From positions 3,410,001-3,474,000 of the forward strand of contig NZ_CP089309.1 in assembly GCF_021228795.1 (NCBI RefSeq): a stretch of 64,000 nt of DNA. The letters are read 5' to 3'. The position numbers were made by a program, and so were the translations under genes. The stretch's first letter is position 1. Each line of letters opens with the position of its first letter. A model generated the notes under the pieces. The model saw nothing but the letters and a program-made list of their open reading frames with translations, had not been told where the DNA came from and did not search any database. The DNA is from Thiocapsa bogorovii. Its GTDB lineage: Bacteria > Pseudomonadota > Gammaproteobacteria > Chromatiales > Chromatiaceae. Below, piece by piece: positions 48,284-57,423 of this stretch.

Positions 48284-48814
48284 ATGCCCAGCGAGCCGAG
48301 CATCGATGCGCCATCCTCCTCACCCGATCTCGACGCGATCTACGAGGAGCTTCAGCGGTTTCGCGCCGGATTTTCGACGCTCTCGATGGCGACCTGCGGC
48401 CCGGACGGCGAGCCCGAGGCGAGCTACTCGCCTTATCTCGAGGTTGACGGAGACCTCTATGTCTTCGTGAGCGCGCTTGCGACACACACCGCCAATCTCA
48501 TGGCAACCCGCCGGGCCAGCGTCCTCTTCATCGAGGACGAGGCAACGGCTGCACACCCGTTCGTGCGTCGACGCTTGACCTTCCAATGCCGGGTCGAGGA
48601 GATCGCCCCCGAGAGCGATGGGTACGCGGGTATCCTGGATCTGTTCGAGACCCGCTTCGGAGGCTTGGTCGCAACCTTGCGCACCTTGACGGATTTCCAT
48701 CTCCTGCGATTGCATCCTGAGCGCGGACGCTACGTGAAGGGGTTCGGCAAGGCGTTCGCCATCGACGACGTCGAGATCGCCCGCATTCGGCACATCCGCG
48801 AAAGCGGCCGCTGA
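48284..48814 (+). CDS. Pyridoxamine 5'-phosphate oxidase-fold protein (HugZ/HutZ-like)
   Basis: 176 residues with a split-barrel FMN-binding fold: STLSMATCGPDGEPEASYSPYL at the start, LATHTANLMATRRASVLFIED in the middle and a C-terminal HPERGRYVKGFGKAFAI. These match the heme-utilisation HugZ/HutZ type rather than true PNPOx. Heme degradation is a plausible role but not proven. The ATG at 48284 is preferred; the longer frame is arginine-rich and unconserved. Confidence 0.8.
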   Translation: MPSEPSIDAPSSSPDLDAIYEELQRFRAGFSTLSMATCGPDGEPEASYSPYLEVDGDLYVFVSALATHTANLMATRRASVLFIEDEATAAHPFVRRRLTFQCRVEEIAPESDGYAGILDLFETRFGGLVATLRTLTDFHLLRLHPERGRYVKGFGKAFAIDDVEIARIRHIRESGR

Positions 48815-48879
48815 GTCGTTCCGGGGGTGGATTCCGCCGTCCGAAGCCCGTGGGGCGCAACGCGATTGCGGTTCGCCGT

Positions 48880-49716
48880 TCAGCCTCGAGCGCAGCGGAT
48901 CGACCACGCCACGTCTGCCGCTTGTCGGTTACCGGCGACATCGTGTACCCGGAAGACCTTCGCGCCGGCCATCACGCCGAGTGCTGTGGTCGCACAGGTT
49001 GCGGGCATCAGCGCGGTGAGAACCTGCTCCCGACAAATGGCGCCGAGGAAGCGCTTGCGGCTTGCCCCGAGCAGAAGGGGCGGCCCGAGATCGACCAACT
49101 CCCCCAACCCGGCCATCAGCGCAAGGTTGTGCTCGAGCGTCTTGCCGAACCCGATGCCAGGGTCGGTCAGGATCTTGTCCTGCGCAATCCCCGCGGCCAA
49201 GGCCGTTTCGATCCGCTCGGCGAGAAAGTCGCGAACCTCGCCGACCACGTCGGCGTAACGCGGGTCTTGTTGCATTGCCTCCGGCATCCCTTGCCGATGC
49301 ATCAAGACGATCGGCACGCCTCGATCGGCCGCCAGAGCGAGCATCGCCGGATCGTCGCGTCCGGCAGAGGTGTCGTTGATCCAGTCGGCACCCGCCTCGA
49401 GCGCGGCCTCGGCCACCCGGGCAGAGGTGGTGTCGATGCTGATTGGGGTGCTGCTCGGTACGCTTTCGCGCAGTCGCATGATCACCGGGATCACCCGGCG
49501 CTCCTGCTCCGGGGCGGGGACGGGCTGCGAGCCGGGCCGTGTGGACTCACCGCCGACATCGATTAGGTCGGCGCCCTCGTCGATCATCTCGAGGGCGTGT
49601 TGCACCGCAACGGCGGTGTCCGAGTAGCACCCGCCGTCTGAAAAACTGTCCGGGGTCACGTTGAGGATGCCCATGATGAGGGGCGGCGTGTCCTGCCCCG
49701 ACGGTGTGCTGTTCAT
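48880..49716 (-). CDS. folP: Dihydropteroate synthase
   Basis: 278 residues, normal for FolP. It condenses p-aminobenzoate with dihydropterin diphosphate in folate synthesis. All signatures are readable: IMGILNVTPDSFSDGG, DVGGESTRPG, SIDTTSARV, TDPGIGFGKTLEHN, LLLGASRKRFLG and FRVHDV. The ATG at 49716 (MNSTPSGQDTPPL) is chosen; the upstream frame to 50061 is unconserved. It is divergent from the lipoprotein gene at 49941. Confidence 0.95.
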   Translation of the reverse strand: MNSTPSGQDTPPLIMGILNVTPDSFSDGGCYSDTAVAVQHALEMIDEGADLIDVGGESTRPGSQPVPAPEQERRVIPVIMRLRESVPSSTPISIDTTSARVAEAALEAGADWINDTSAGRDDPAMLALAADRGVPIVLMHRQGMPEAMQQDPRYADVVGEVRDFLAERIETALAAGIAQDKILTDPGIGFGKTLEHNLALMAGLGELVDLGPPLLLGASRKRFLGAICREQVLTALMPATCATTALGVMAGAKVFRVHDVAGNRQAADVAWSIRCARG

Positions 49717-49940
49717 CTGTCTGACTCCGGTCGATTGGTTTTGACCTTGCGCGGGGGATGCGTGCATGATCCCGACGCGTTGCGCCGCCGTTGAAGGATC
49801 GCCCGGGGCCGTGTCGGGCGGGATGCGCCCGCAGATCTCCCCCGAAGGATAACCCTGACTCGGCCTTGCGCATCTATCGGGACCTCGGACCGGGATCGGA
49901 ACGAAGCCCGCGTCGACGAGCAAACGGAAAGGGTACAGAA

Positions 49941-50291
49941 ATGAGGAGTATGAGGCTTGTTTTGATCGGCGCCTTCGCGAGCGTCTCGCTGGTCGCCGGA
50001 TGCGCGACCGGTGGACAGTCAGGCAATTTCCCGACGGTGACGAACCCGTCGGAAGCGGCAAACATCACGCTCTACCGAGACGGTTCGTGGGCAGGTTGGT
50101 TCGCCACCGTGCGGATCGACCTCGACGGCGAGGAGATCTATCGTATCGGCCGCGACGAGGCGTTTTCGCTCACGTTGGATCCGGGGCAATACCTGCTGAT
50201 CTATACGCTCGGTTTCAATGAGTGCCGAAGGATCATCTGGGCCGAGCCGAGACAGAATCAGCGGATTCATTTGTCGCCCACCTGTACTTAA
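49941..50291 (+). CDS. Small DUF2846-like lipoprotein
   Basis: 116 residues. The ATG at 49941 follows AAAGGG. A signal peptide with lipobox VAGC (Cys at about 21) predicts a lipoprotein. The mature part (ITLYRDGSWAGWFATVRIDL, FSLTLDPGQYLLIYT) resembles DUF2846/Ig-like beta-sandwich lipoproteins. Function unknown. Its TAA stop (50289-50291) is provided by the left end of repeat unit D. Confidence 0.72.
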   Translation: MRSMRLVLIGAFASVSLVAGCATGGQSGNFPTVTNPSEAANITLYRDGSWAGWFATVRIDLDGEEIYRIGRDEAFSLTLDPGQYLLIYTLGFNECRRIIWAEPRQNQRIHLSPTCT

Positions 50292-50375
50292 ACCGCGTCC
50301 CCTTGGCTACAGTCTTGGGTTGAGCGGGGTTCACCGTTGGTGGGTTCCCTAAGGGCTGCGAGGGACGCGGTTTAA
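50288..50375. repeat. 88-bp repeat, unit D (type III)
   Basis: 88 bases with a perfect 14-bp terminal inverted repeat TTAAACCGCGTCCC / GGGACGCGGTTTAA. It contains the stop codon of the lipoprotein gene at its left end and is followed by an AT-rich stretch (GAAGAATAATACG). The remaining gap to the pilin gene holds one GACGACT palindrome and nothing else recognised. Confidence 0.9.
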
Positions 50376-50504
50376 GAAGAATAATACGAATGAGTCAGGC
50401 TGTATTCGGCGAACTCGAGCGACGTCGGCGGCGTCGACACTAAGCCCGGCCCGGCTTCGAGGGGCATTGGATCCGACGGGCCGGAAGCAACGCCGCTGGG
50501 CTCG

Positions 50505-50521
50505 ACGACTTGCAGTCGTCT
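50505..50521. repeat. GACGACT palindromic repeat, copy 1
   Basis: GACGACTTGCAGTCGTC, a 7-bp inverted repeat with 3-base centre. The reverse complement recurs at 51515 and 53134, each preceded by GGAAGA-type and followed by CGAT/CTATCCC-type sequence. This copy is inverted relative to the other two. Confidence 0.75.
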
Positions 50522-50680
50522 TCTTAGGCCGCGCTCACGGCCAGAGAGATCGCGGGCGCGACTCCGCGATTCCGGAGACCGTGAAGCCCGTGATTAGGTG
50601 ACGGACTGGGGGGTTGCCCTGTCCTGCTGGTTTCGTTATGCGCCGAAATTATCGCCGGTTCCAGGCGACGCGTATCTTTA

Positions 50681-51394
50681 CTATTTGCAGCCCGGCCATT
50701 CGGGATGGCAGCACGCGGTTTCGCCTCCACGTTTCCCCGGTTTCGACAGCCATCCGCTCGGGCAACTGCCATCGGGTGACTCGCAGAAACTACCCTTTGA
50801 CCGGAACCCATCAGGACAAACTCCTTTCTCCGGGATTTCTGGTTTGGGTGGCTTCGGGCTCGGCTCGGGCGCGGGTTTCGGTTCGGGTTCCGGCGCTGGA
50901 TCTGGCGCTGGATCCGGCGACGAAGCCGCACCTCCGCACCGCGCGCTATCCCGACAAGACGCCGGCAGATACCGCACTTCGATATCCGGACTGTAACAAC
51001 ACCAATCGATCGCACCGCCGCGGTCCATCGCGGCCAGCATGACGCTTTTATCCGCGAGTTGCGGGATGGTGCCGTTGAAGGTGACTCGGATATTGCCGCC
51101 TTCTTCGATCTCGACGGACTTGACGTATTGGCTTTCGAACTCTCCCGCGTCGGAGAGTCCTGCTTCGGCATTGCTGGCGGGCAAGTCGCTGTTGCTATAG
51201 GCGGATACCACCGCGACCTTTGCGGCGGAGGCGAAGCCGAGTCCCTCGCTGACCTTGCTGCGGACCGTATAGTCCTGATAGGCGGGCAGTGCGATGGCGG
51301 CGAGGATGCCGATTACGGCGACGACGATCATGATCTCGATCAGGGTGAAGCCCCGGATCGGCGTCTTGCTGCTCATTCCATTCGTTCCGTGCAT
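50681..51394 (-). CDS. Type IV pilin-like protein with proline-rich linker and cysteine-rich C-terminal module
   Basis: 237 residues. A prepilin leader ends at Gly15 followed by [20 protein letters not shown], a perfect type IV pilin N-terminus with Glu5. Residues to about 155 resemble a small pilin globular domain. Then comes a proline-rich linker of about 33 residues ([20 protein letters not shown]) and a 46-residue end with six cysteines (VCPDG, SFCES, GSCPSGW, TACCH, PGC). Four more cysteines lie before the linker. The ATG at 51394 has GAGGAG nine bases upstream. No other pilus genes are nearby. The extension is unusual for a major pilin and suggests an adhesive or minor pilin. Confidence 0.85.
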   Translation of the reverse strand: MHGTNGMSSKTPIRGFTLIEIMIVVAVIGILAAIALPAYQDYTVRSKVSEGLGFASAAKVAVVSAYSNSDLPASNAEAGLSDAGEFESQYVKSVEIEEGGNIRVTFNGTIPQLADKSVMLAAMDRGGAIDWCCYSPDIEVRYLPASCRDSARCGGAASSPDPAPDPAPEPEPKPAPEPSPKPPKPEIPEKGVCPDGFRSKGSFCESPDGSCPSGWLSKPGKRGGETACCHPEWPGCK

Positions 51395-51514
51395 GTCTGC
51401 AGGCTCCTCGTGAAAGCGGGGCATCGTTCGTCATCTTGGCCAAAAAACGTTTGCGCGGTTTGCGGGGTCGTCGAGTCGAGCGCGACCTCGCTGGCCGACA
51501 GGCCGGTGGAAGAA

Positions 51515-51531
51515 GACGACTGCAAGTCGTC
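51515..51531. repeat. GACGACT palindromic repeat, copy 2
   Basis: GACGACTGCAAGTCGTC within GGAAGAAGACGACTGCAAG. The following ATCCCGG and a CGCTTCGCG segment 20 bases later also recur at copy 3, so the repeat unit is about 50 bases. Confidence 0.78.
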
Positions 51532-51671
51532 GATCCCGGGGTGTCGCCGCTTCGCGACGTCGGAACCGTGCTCGTCACCTCGGGTGTGCCACGACACCGC
51601 ATCATCGCTGAGGCAAGAATGTAACCAAGATCGCGGTCGCGCGCAGGTTTGGTGTGCAGTCCGCAAGAGCC

Positions 51672-51751
51672 GGGTGGACGAACCAGGGCGAAGCCCACAT
51701 AGCCCCGCGCCGGCGCTGGTGGACTGCGCTGCGTACGTTCAGCCTACCCTT
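51672..51751. repeat. Dispersed repeat, GGTGGAC family, copy 2
   Basis: About 80 bases with GGGTGGACGAACCAGGGCGA and CGCCGGCGCTGGTGGACTGC, diverged from copies at 24876 and 57881 but in the same order as the 57881 copy. Confidence 0.55.
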
Positions 51752-51880
51752 TCATCGGCGACATGGCCGGGTTGGGGCGCGATGCCTGTCGGGCCGTTTG
51801 TGAGAGCCTACGGCACGGGCGTCCGACGTGCGGAGGATGGCGGAAAAGGACGTTTCTCGGCCGTGAGTGTCGCTCGCCGG

Positions 51881-52951
51881 TCAGTCCTCAAGGTGACTCA
51901 CGCGCAGGCCCTTCTCGCTGACCGACGCCTCGAAGGCGGTTGTCGCCGAGTGCGCATAATCGTCGCCGACGCGGCTGACGAAGAAGGCGCCGATGCCGAG
52001 CGATTCGGCCAGTGCCAAACCGCGCTCGGGCCCGAGCACCAGGAAGGTGGTCGCCAGTGCGTCGGCGGTCGCGCAATTCTCCGTGATGACGGTGACCGAG
52101 GCCAATGCGTGCGCGACCGGTCGACCGGTGCCGGGGTCGATGGTGTGTGAGTAGATCTGCCCGTCTTTCTCGTAGAAGTTTCGATAATCTCCGGAGGTGG
52201 CCATGGCGTCGTCCTCGAGCGTGACGATCCGGTAAACGGTCCGCGAGGTCGCGTCCGGCCGCTCGATGGCGATGCGCCAGGGCTGACCGCCGGGCTTGTT
52301 CCCCCTGGCCATGAGCTCTCCGCCGATCTCGGCGAGGTAGGCGGTCGCGCCGAGTCGGTCCAGAAGATCGGCGAGCTGATCCACGCCGTAGCCTTTGGCG
52401 ATGGCGGACAGGTCGACATACAGCTCGGGGTGATGCTTGCGCAGTGCCGGCGGTTGATCGCGCACATCGAGCTTGTCGTGGCCCACGCGTGCGCGGACCT
52501 TCTCTATCGTCTGCGGGTCCGGAACGCGAAACGGGTGGGCGTCCGGCCCGAATCCCCACAGATTCACCAGCGGGCCGACGGTGATGTCGAAGGCCCCGTC
52601 GCTCAGCGCGCTGATGGATTGAGCGCGGGCAACGAGGTCGGCCAGCTCCGGGTCGACCGGAAACCAATCCGTCGATCGGCTCGCATTGAAACGCGACAGT
52701 TCCGAGTCCGGACGATAGGTCGACATGAGCCCGTTGACGGCGTCGAGACGTGCATCGAGCTGCGCTTTGAGCGTATCGGCCGTCAGGCTCAGGGGAAGCT
52801 CGACGAGCTTGATGCTGTAGGTCGTCCCCATGGTGCTGCCGTGGATCTCGACGAGCGTATCGGGGTCGCTGCATCCGCTCGCGAGTAAAACCGCGAGGAG
52901 CATGAGCAGGCAGGTCCATACTCGGATCGGTGCTGACAGGCTCCAGCGCAT
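51881..52951 (-). CDS. apbE: FAD:protein FMN transferase
   Basis: About 356 residues. A lipobox LLASGC near residue 27 predicts an exported, lipid-anchored protein. ApbE attaches FMN covalently to threonines of flavoproteins such as NqrB/C and RnfG. Motifs include HGSTMGTTYSIK, SDGAFDITVGPLVNLWGFG, YVDLSAIAKGYGVD, GGELMARG and YSHTIDPGTGRPV. The ATG at 52951 (MRWSLSAPIRV) is preferred; 52984 is possible. No target flavoprotein gene is in the window. Confidence 0.94.
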   Translation of the reverse strand: MRWSLSAPIRVWTCLLMLLAVLLASGCSDPDTLVEIHGSTMGTTYSIKLVELPLSLTADTLKAQLDARLDAVNGLMSTYRPDSELSRFNASRSTDWFPVDPELADLVARAQSISALSDGAFDITVGPLVNLWGFGPDAHPFRVPDPQTIEKVRARVGHDKLDVRDQPPALRKHHPELYVDLSAIAKGYGVDQLADLLDRLGATAYLAEIGGELMARGNKPGGQPWRIAIERPDATSRTVYRIVTLEDDAMATSGDYRNFYEKDGQIYSHTIDPGTGRPVAHALASVTVITENCATADALATTFLVLGPERGLALAESLGIGAFFVSRVGDDYAHSATTAFEASVSEKGLRVSHLED

Positions 52952-53133
52952 GAGATCAATTCCGGGTGGGGGCCGTTGCAGCATGCTCCAAACAGGGCAG
53001 GGAGATGCCTCGGTCGGCCGGGATATGCATCATAACCCCGATGCCCCGGCGTGCATCGGGTGTCGGACCCGGAGCGCCGGATGTGGTCAGGTTGGGCTCT
53101 TGATTGTGTGGACTGTCTGCGCGGCGGAAGAGG

Positions 53134-53150
53134 ACGACTGCAAGTCGTCT
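53134..53150. repeat. GACGACT palindromic repeat, copy 3
   Basis: GACGACTGCAAGTCGTC in GGAAGAGGACGACTGCAAG, followed by TATCCCGG and, about 20 bases on, GCGCTTCGCGC. It lies in the 300-base gap upstream of apbE and resembles copy 2 over about 50 bases. Confidence 0.78.
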
Positions 53151-53256
53151 ATCCCGGATGTGCTGGCGCTTCGCGCCGATCGCCGGCGTCGCTTCCGGCC
53201 GGTGGTGTGAACAAGGCCCGGACGTCCCGAGGCTGCGAACGCGCCGGCGAGGGGGA

Positions 53257-53430
53257 TCAAGTCTCCAGGCAAGGCCGAGGAGCGACACTTTGGTCGCGTC
53301 CCCGGGGTTCCGAAACCGACGGATCCTGATCCGGTTCGACCGCGATGATCTCGCGACGGAACAAGAGTGGCATCAGCAGATAGGTCGAAGCGACAGCGAT
53401 GCCGACGAGCGTAAGGTTGTCGATATACAT
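53257..53430 (-). CDS. Possible small single-helix membrane protein
   Basis: 57 codons: MYIDNLTLVGIAVASTYLLM, then PLLFRREIIAVEPDQDPSVS and a polar end. It has one hydrophobic segment (about 6-24) and a charged cytosolic tail. On the minus strand a TTGACA lies at about 53497, with TAAAGT 16 bases further, 40-50 bases before the ATG. There is no clear Shine-Dalgarno site, so it remains a candidate. It is divergent from the RND permease gene. Confidence 0.35.
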   Translation of the reverse strand: MYIDNLTLVGIAVASTYLLMPLLFRREIIAVEPDQDPSVSEPRGRDQSVAPRPCLET

Positions 53431-53592
53431 GGCAATGAAAAACGATTCAGGCGCGAGTGATATTGCTTCAGTACTTTAGCAAACACTAACGCACTGTCAA
53501 TGCTTCGCTTGTTGGCGCCGAGCTTGTGGGATAGATTCACTGAACCAATTCAGAAAATAGATAAATGTCATGGACGACGGGAGTGGTGACTG

Positions 53593-56500
53593 ATGGCCGA
53601 TCCTAGCGCCCCGCATTCTCCCGAGTCCGCTGCGTCGTCTACCCCGAACGCGGCGCAGCCGCTCGGAATCTCCGGCCGTATTGCACGTACCTTCATCAAT
53701 ACGCCGGTCACGCCGATGCTCCTCTTCGGCGCGCTTTTCCTCGGCATCCTGGGTCTGCTGTTTACGCCGCGACAGGAGGATCCGCAGATCTCGGTCCCGA
53801 TGATCGACATCTTCGTGCAGTATCCCGGCGCCTCCGCGCAGCAGGTCGAGCGTTTGGTGACCGATCCGCTCGAACGGATCATGAAGGAGATCAAGGGCGT
53901 TCGGCACGTCTATTCGGCGACCCAGCGCGGGGCGGCCATCGTGACCGTGCGCTTCGAGGTCGGCGAGGAGATGGGCGCCTCGATCGTCAAGGTCCACGAC
54001 AAGCTCCAGTCGAACATGGACCGCATGCCCCCGGACGTTCAGATGCCTCTGGTCAAACCGGTCGGTGTCGACGATGTCCCCGTCGTGACCCTCACCCTGT
54101 GGTCCGAGGATGTCGAGGATCATCAGCTGCGAAAGCTGGGTCTCGACCTACTCCAAGCTGTCGGTTCGCTGCCGGACGCCGGCAAAGGATTCGTGGTCGG
54201 CGGGCGGGAAGATCAGATCCGCGTCGAGGTCCTCATGGAACGCCTGGCCGGGCACGGCATTACGCTCGATCGCATCGCCAACACCATTCGTACCGCCAAC
54301 TCCGAGCAGACCACAGGTGTCAGCGAATCCGGCGACACCGCCTTCAACGTCTATTCGGGCTCCTTCCTGCGCAATGCGGAGGATGTCGGTCGGCTGGTGA
54401 TCGGCAACCGCGGCGACTATCCGCTCTATCTGCGTGATATCGCCACCGTCGAGCATGTTCCGCAGGACACCAAGCAGATCGTCAACCATTTCACCGGGCC
54501 GGCCTACGAGGGCGAGCATCACGCCGACGGGGCCCAGGCCGTGACCGTGGCGATCGCCAAGAAACAGGGTACCAACGGGGTGACGGTGGCGCTTGAGATC
54601 CTCGAGAAAGTCGAGGAGCTCAAGTCGACGCTCATCCCGTCGAACGTCCATGTCGAGGTCACGCGCAACTACGGCAAAAGCGCCAACGACAAGGTCAACG
54701 AGCTGCTGCAGGCGATGTTCGAGGCGGCCGTGATCGTGGCCATTCTCTGTCTGGTCGGGCTGGGTGCGCGAGCCGCCTTCGTGGTCATCACGGTCATCCC
54801 GGTGGTGATCCTGCTGACCATCTGGTGGGCCTGGATGGTCGACTACACCATCGATCGGGTCAGTCTCTTCGCGCTCATCTTCGCCATCGGCATCCTGGTC
54901 GACGATGCCACCGTCGTGGTGGAGAACATCTTTCGCCACTGGCTCGAAAGCGGCAAGACGACCATCGAGACTGCGGTGCGGGCGGTCGACGAGGTGGGCA
55001 ACCCGACCATCCTCGCCACCTTCACCATCATCGCCGCGCTCTTGCCGATGGGTTGGGTCAGCGGCCTGATGGGGCCTTATATGCGGCCGATTCCCGTGCT
55101 TGGATCCTCGGCCATGTTCTTCTCGCTGGTTGCCGCCTTTGTCTTCACGCCTTGGTTTGCGTTGCGCGTTCGTCCGCGGCTTGCGGCACTCGAGAAAGCG
55201 GAGCGACGGGAAGAGCAGACGCGCCGCTGGGTCAGTCGCTTCTATCGGCCCTTGGTGATGCCGCTGATCCGTAACCGGAAGGTCGGCATCGCCTTCTTGG
55301 TCGGAACCATCCTCACCACGGCCGGAGTCTGCGTACTCTTCTACACCCAGACCGTCCCGGTGAAGATGCTGCCGTTCGACAACAAGCCCGAGTTCAGCGT
55401 CGTCGTGAACATGCCCGAGGGAACGGCGCTCCCGGTGACCGCGAACGTGGTGCACAGACTCGCCGAGAAGGTGCGCACCATGCCCGAGGTGACCGCCGTT
55501 CAGACCTATGTCGGTACCGCACAGCCCTTCAATTTCAACGGTATGGTGCGTCACTACTATCTGCGCGAGCGACCCTGGGAGGGTGATCTCCTGGTCATGC
55601 TCAAGGATAAGAACGAACGTGCGCTCGGCAGCCACGCCCTGGCGGTCGCCGCGCGAGAGATGCTCACGCCACTGGCGCATGAGCTCGGCGCACGGATTGC
55701 CGTGGTGGAGATGCCTCCGGGTCCGCCGGTGCTGCAGACGGTCGTGGCCGAGGTCTACGGGCCCGATGCCGAGACCCGCCGCCGGGTTGCGGCCGATCTG
55801 ACCGAGATCTTCGAGGAGGTCGAGGGGATCGTCGATGTGGACAGCTACGTGGCCGAGCCTTACAGCTACTGGCACTTCGAGGTGGACGCCGAGAAGGCCG
55901 TTCGGATGGGGATCTCGGTCGACAGCATCAATCGCAACCTTTCCATGGCAATGGGCGGTTTCAAGCTCGGCGACGTCAAGCGCGGCGTGGTCCAGGAGCC
56001 GACCTACATCGTGCTCCAGATCCCGCTCGCGAACCGGGCCGAGATCGGCAGTCTGGCCAGCCTGCCGATCCAGTCCGAGATGGGCGGTCAGGTGCCGCTC
56101 GGCGAGCTGGGGCGCTTCGACCAGCGGGAGGAGGATCCGCTCATCTATCACAAGGATCTGCGGCCGATGGAATACGTGGTCGGCGAGATGCAGGGTCGAC
56201 TCGGTGCGCCAATCTACGGGATGTTGGAGGTCGAAGAGCGCCTCGAGAACTATCGCGCACCCGACGGGGTGCAGATCAGCGGGATGCCGCGGGGTCTGAT
56301 CGGACCGCCGTTGACCGACCGGCAATCCGGATTCGAATGGTCCGGCGAGTGGACCGTCACCTACGAGACCTTCCGGGACATGGGGCTGGCCTTCATCGCC
56401 GCGTTGGTGCTCATCTACGGACTCATTGTCTGGGAGTTCCGCAATTTCAAGATCGCCGGGCTCATCATGTCGCCGATCCCGCTGACCCTCATCGGGATTG

Positions 56501-57369
56501 TGCCCGGCCACCTCGTCATGGGGGCCGAGTTTACCGCGACCTCGATGATCGGACTGATCGCGCTCGGCGGCATCATCGTGCGGCAATCGATTCTGATCGT
56601 GGAGTTCGTCAAGTTCGAGGTCGCCAAGGGCAAGACCGTCAAGGAGGCGGCGGTCGCCGGCGCCGAGATCCGGATGAGACCCATCCTCATCACCTCGCTG
56701 ACCCTGATGGCCGGCGCCTGGGCCATCATCGACGACCCCATCTTTCAAGGGATGGCCGTCAGTCTGCTGTTCGGCGCCGGTGTCGCGACCCTGATGGCGG
56801 TGATCGTGATCCCGCTTGGGTGTATCAGCCTGTGCCGCGAGTTTTATCTTGTGGAAACGGCGAGCGGGGAACGGGCACTTTCGGCGAGCTACGGCGCGAT
56901 CGAGGGTGTCCCGATGCCCGATCCGCCCGAGCCCGATCCCTCTGCGTCCGGTGTGGCCCGAGCGCGGCCTGCTGGCGGGACTCCGTTGTTGCTCCCGCTT
57001 TGGAGCGCACTGATCGGCGCCGTATTCAGCGTGATCGAAGGTGTCGGGAGACTCCTTGCCTGGTTGCGACAGCGCCGATCCGTCAGGTCAGGCCAGGCTG
57101 CCGATTCGGCTTCGGGCTCGGCGTCGAACGTCGTCGTCGCTGAACCGGACGCGGCCTCCGGTGGCTCGGTGGCCGAGTCGCGTGCGAAGCCGGTGAAGCA
57201 GCCCGCGGCCGTGAAACGATCCACGGCTGCCGCCCGCAAGCCGGCGCGAGCGCCGAGAAAGGCGGCGACCAAGGCGGTCGCCGACGATGCGAAGACCGTG
57301 AAAAAGCCACGGGCCAGGCGGGAGACGAAAAAGACCGCGGACAAGCCTGAAGACTCGGGCGATCGCTGA
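53593..57369 (+). CDS. RND efflux permease with long basic C-terminal extension
   Basis: 1258 residues. The first about 1087 form a complete RND permease: TM1 at 35-57, two periplasmic porter domains, TM4 with the proton-relay pair in AIGILVDDATVVVENI, and a second half with IIVRQSILIVEFVKFE. Usual length is 1020-1070. The extra about 170 residues hold one more hydrophobic stretch (LLLPLWSALIGAVFSVIEGV, about 1133-1152). They end in a Lys/Arg/Ala-rich tail from about 1197 (KPARAPRKAATKA, KKPRARRETKK) like histone-H1-type bacterial proteins. No adaptor or outer-membrane factor gene is adjacent, which is unusual. Substrate unknown. Confidence 0.9.
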   Translation: MADPSAPHSPESAASSTPNAAQPLGISGRIARTFINTPVTPMLLFGALFLGILGLLFTPRQEDPQISVPMIDIFVQYPGASAQQVERLVTDPLERIMKEIKGVRHVYSATQRGAAIVTVRFEVGEEMGASIVKVHDKLQSNMDRMPPDVQMPLVKPVGVDDVPVVTLTLWSEDVEDHQLRKLGLDLLQAVGSLPDAGKGFVVGGREDQIRVEVLMERLAGHGITLDRIANTIRTANSEQTTGVSESGDTAFNVYSGSFLRNAEDVGRLVIGNRGDYPLYLRDIATVEHVPQDTKQIVNHFTGPAYEGEHHADGAQAVTVAIAKKQGTNGVTVALEILEKVEELKSTLIPSNVHVEVTRNYGKSANDKVNELLQAMFEAAVIVAILCLVGLGARAAFVVITVIPVVILLTIWWAWMVDYTIDRVSLFALIFAIGILVDDATVVVENIFRHWLESGKTTIETAVRAVDEVGNPTILATFTIIAALLPMGWVSGLMGPYMRPIPVLGSSAMFFSLVAAFVFTPWFALRVRPRLAALEKAERREEQTRRWVSRFYRPLVMPLIRNRKVGIAFLVGTILTTAGVCVLFYTQTVPVKMLPFDNKPEFSVVVNMPEGTALPVTANVVHRLAEKVRTMPEVTAVQTYVGTAQPFNFNGMVRHYYLRERPWEGDLLVMLKDKNERALGSHALAVAAREMLTPLAHELGARIAVVEMPPGPPVLQTVVAEVYGPDAETRRRVAADLTEIFEEVEGIVDVDSYVAEPYSYWHFEVDAEKAVRMGISVDSINRNLSMAMGGFKLGDVKRGVVQEPTYIVLQIPLANRAEIGSLASLPIQSEMGGQVPLGELGRFDQREEDPLIYHKDLRPMEYVVGEMQGRLGAPIYGMLEVEERLENYRAPDGVQISGMPRGLIGPPLTDRQSGFEWSGEWTVTYETFRDMGLAFIAALVLIYGLIVWEFRNFKIAGLIMSPIPLTLIGIVPGHLVMGAEFTATSMIGLIALGGIIVRQSILIVEFVKFEVAKGKTVKEAAVAGAEIRMRPILITSLTLMAGAWAIIDDPIFQGMAVSLLFGAGVATLMAVIVIPLGCISLCREFYLVETASGERALSASYGAIEGVPMPDPPEPDPSASGVARARPAGGTPLLLPLWSALIGAVFSVIEGVGRLLAWLRQRRSVRSGQAADSASGSASNVVVAEPDAASGGSVAESRAKPVKQPAAVKRSTAAARKPARAPRKAATKAVADDAKTVKKPRARRETKKTADKPEDSGDR

Positions 57370-57423
57370 TCAACATCGGTAGGATATCAACATCCACCGG
57401 AGTTTTTTATCGAGGTATCCGTC

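Larger units (their letters stand above)
51395..51880. other. Gene-free stretch between the pilin and apbE genes
   Basis: About 486 bases without a gene. It contains a GACGACT palindrome (51515-51531) and a GGTGGAC-family repeat (51672-51751). No promoter could be fixed. Confidence 0.5.

Noticed and set aside
54148-56748. An 866-codon open frame on the minus strand
   Set aside because: It lies wholly antisense to the RND permease, which has clear family motifs. The antisense product is rich in His/Asp/Arg/Gly without domains, as expected from a GC-rich shadow frame.
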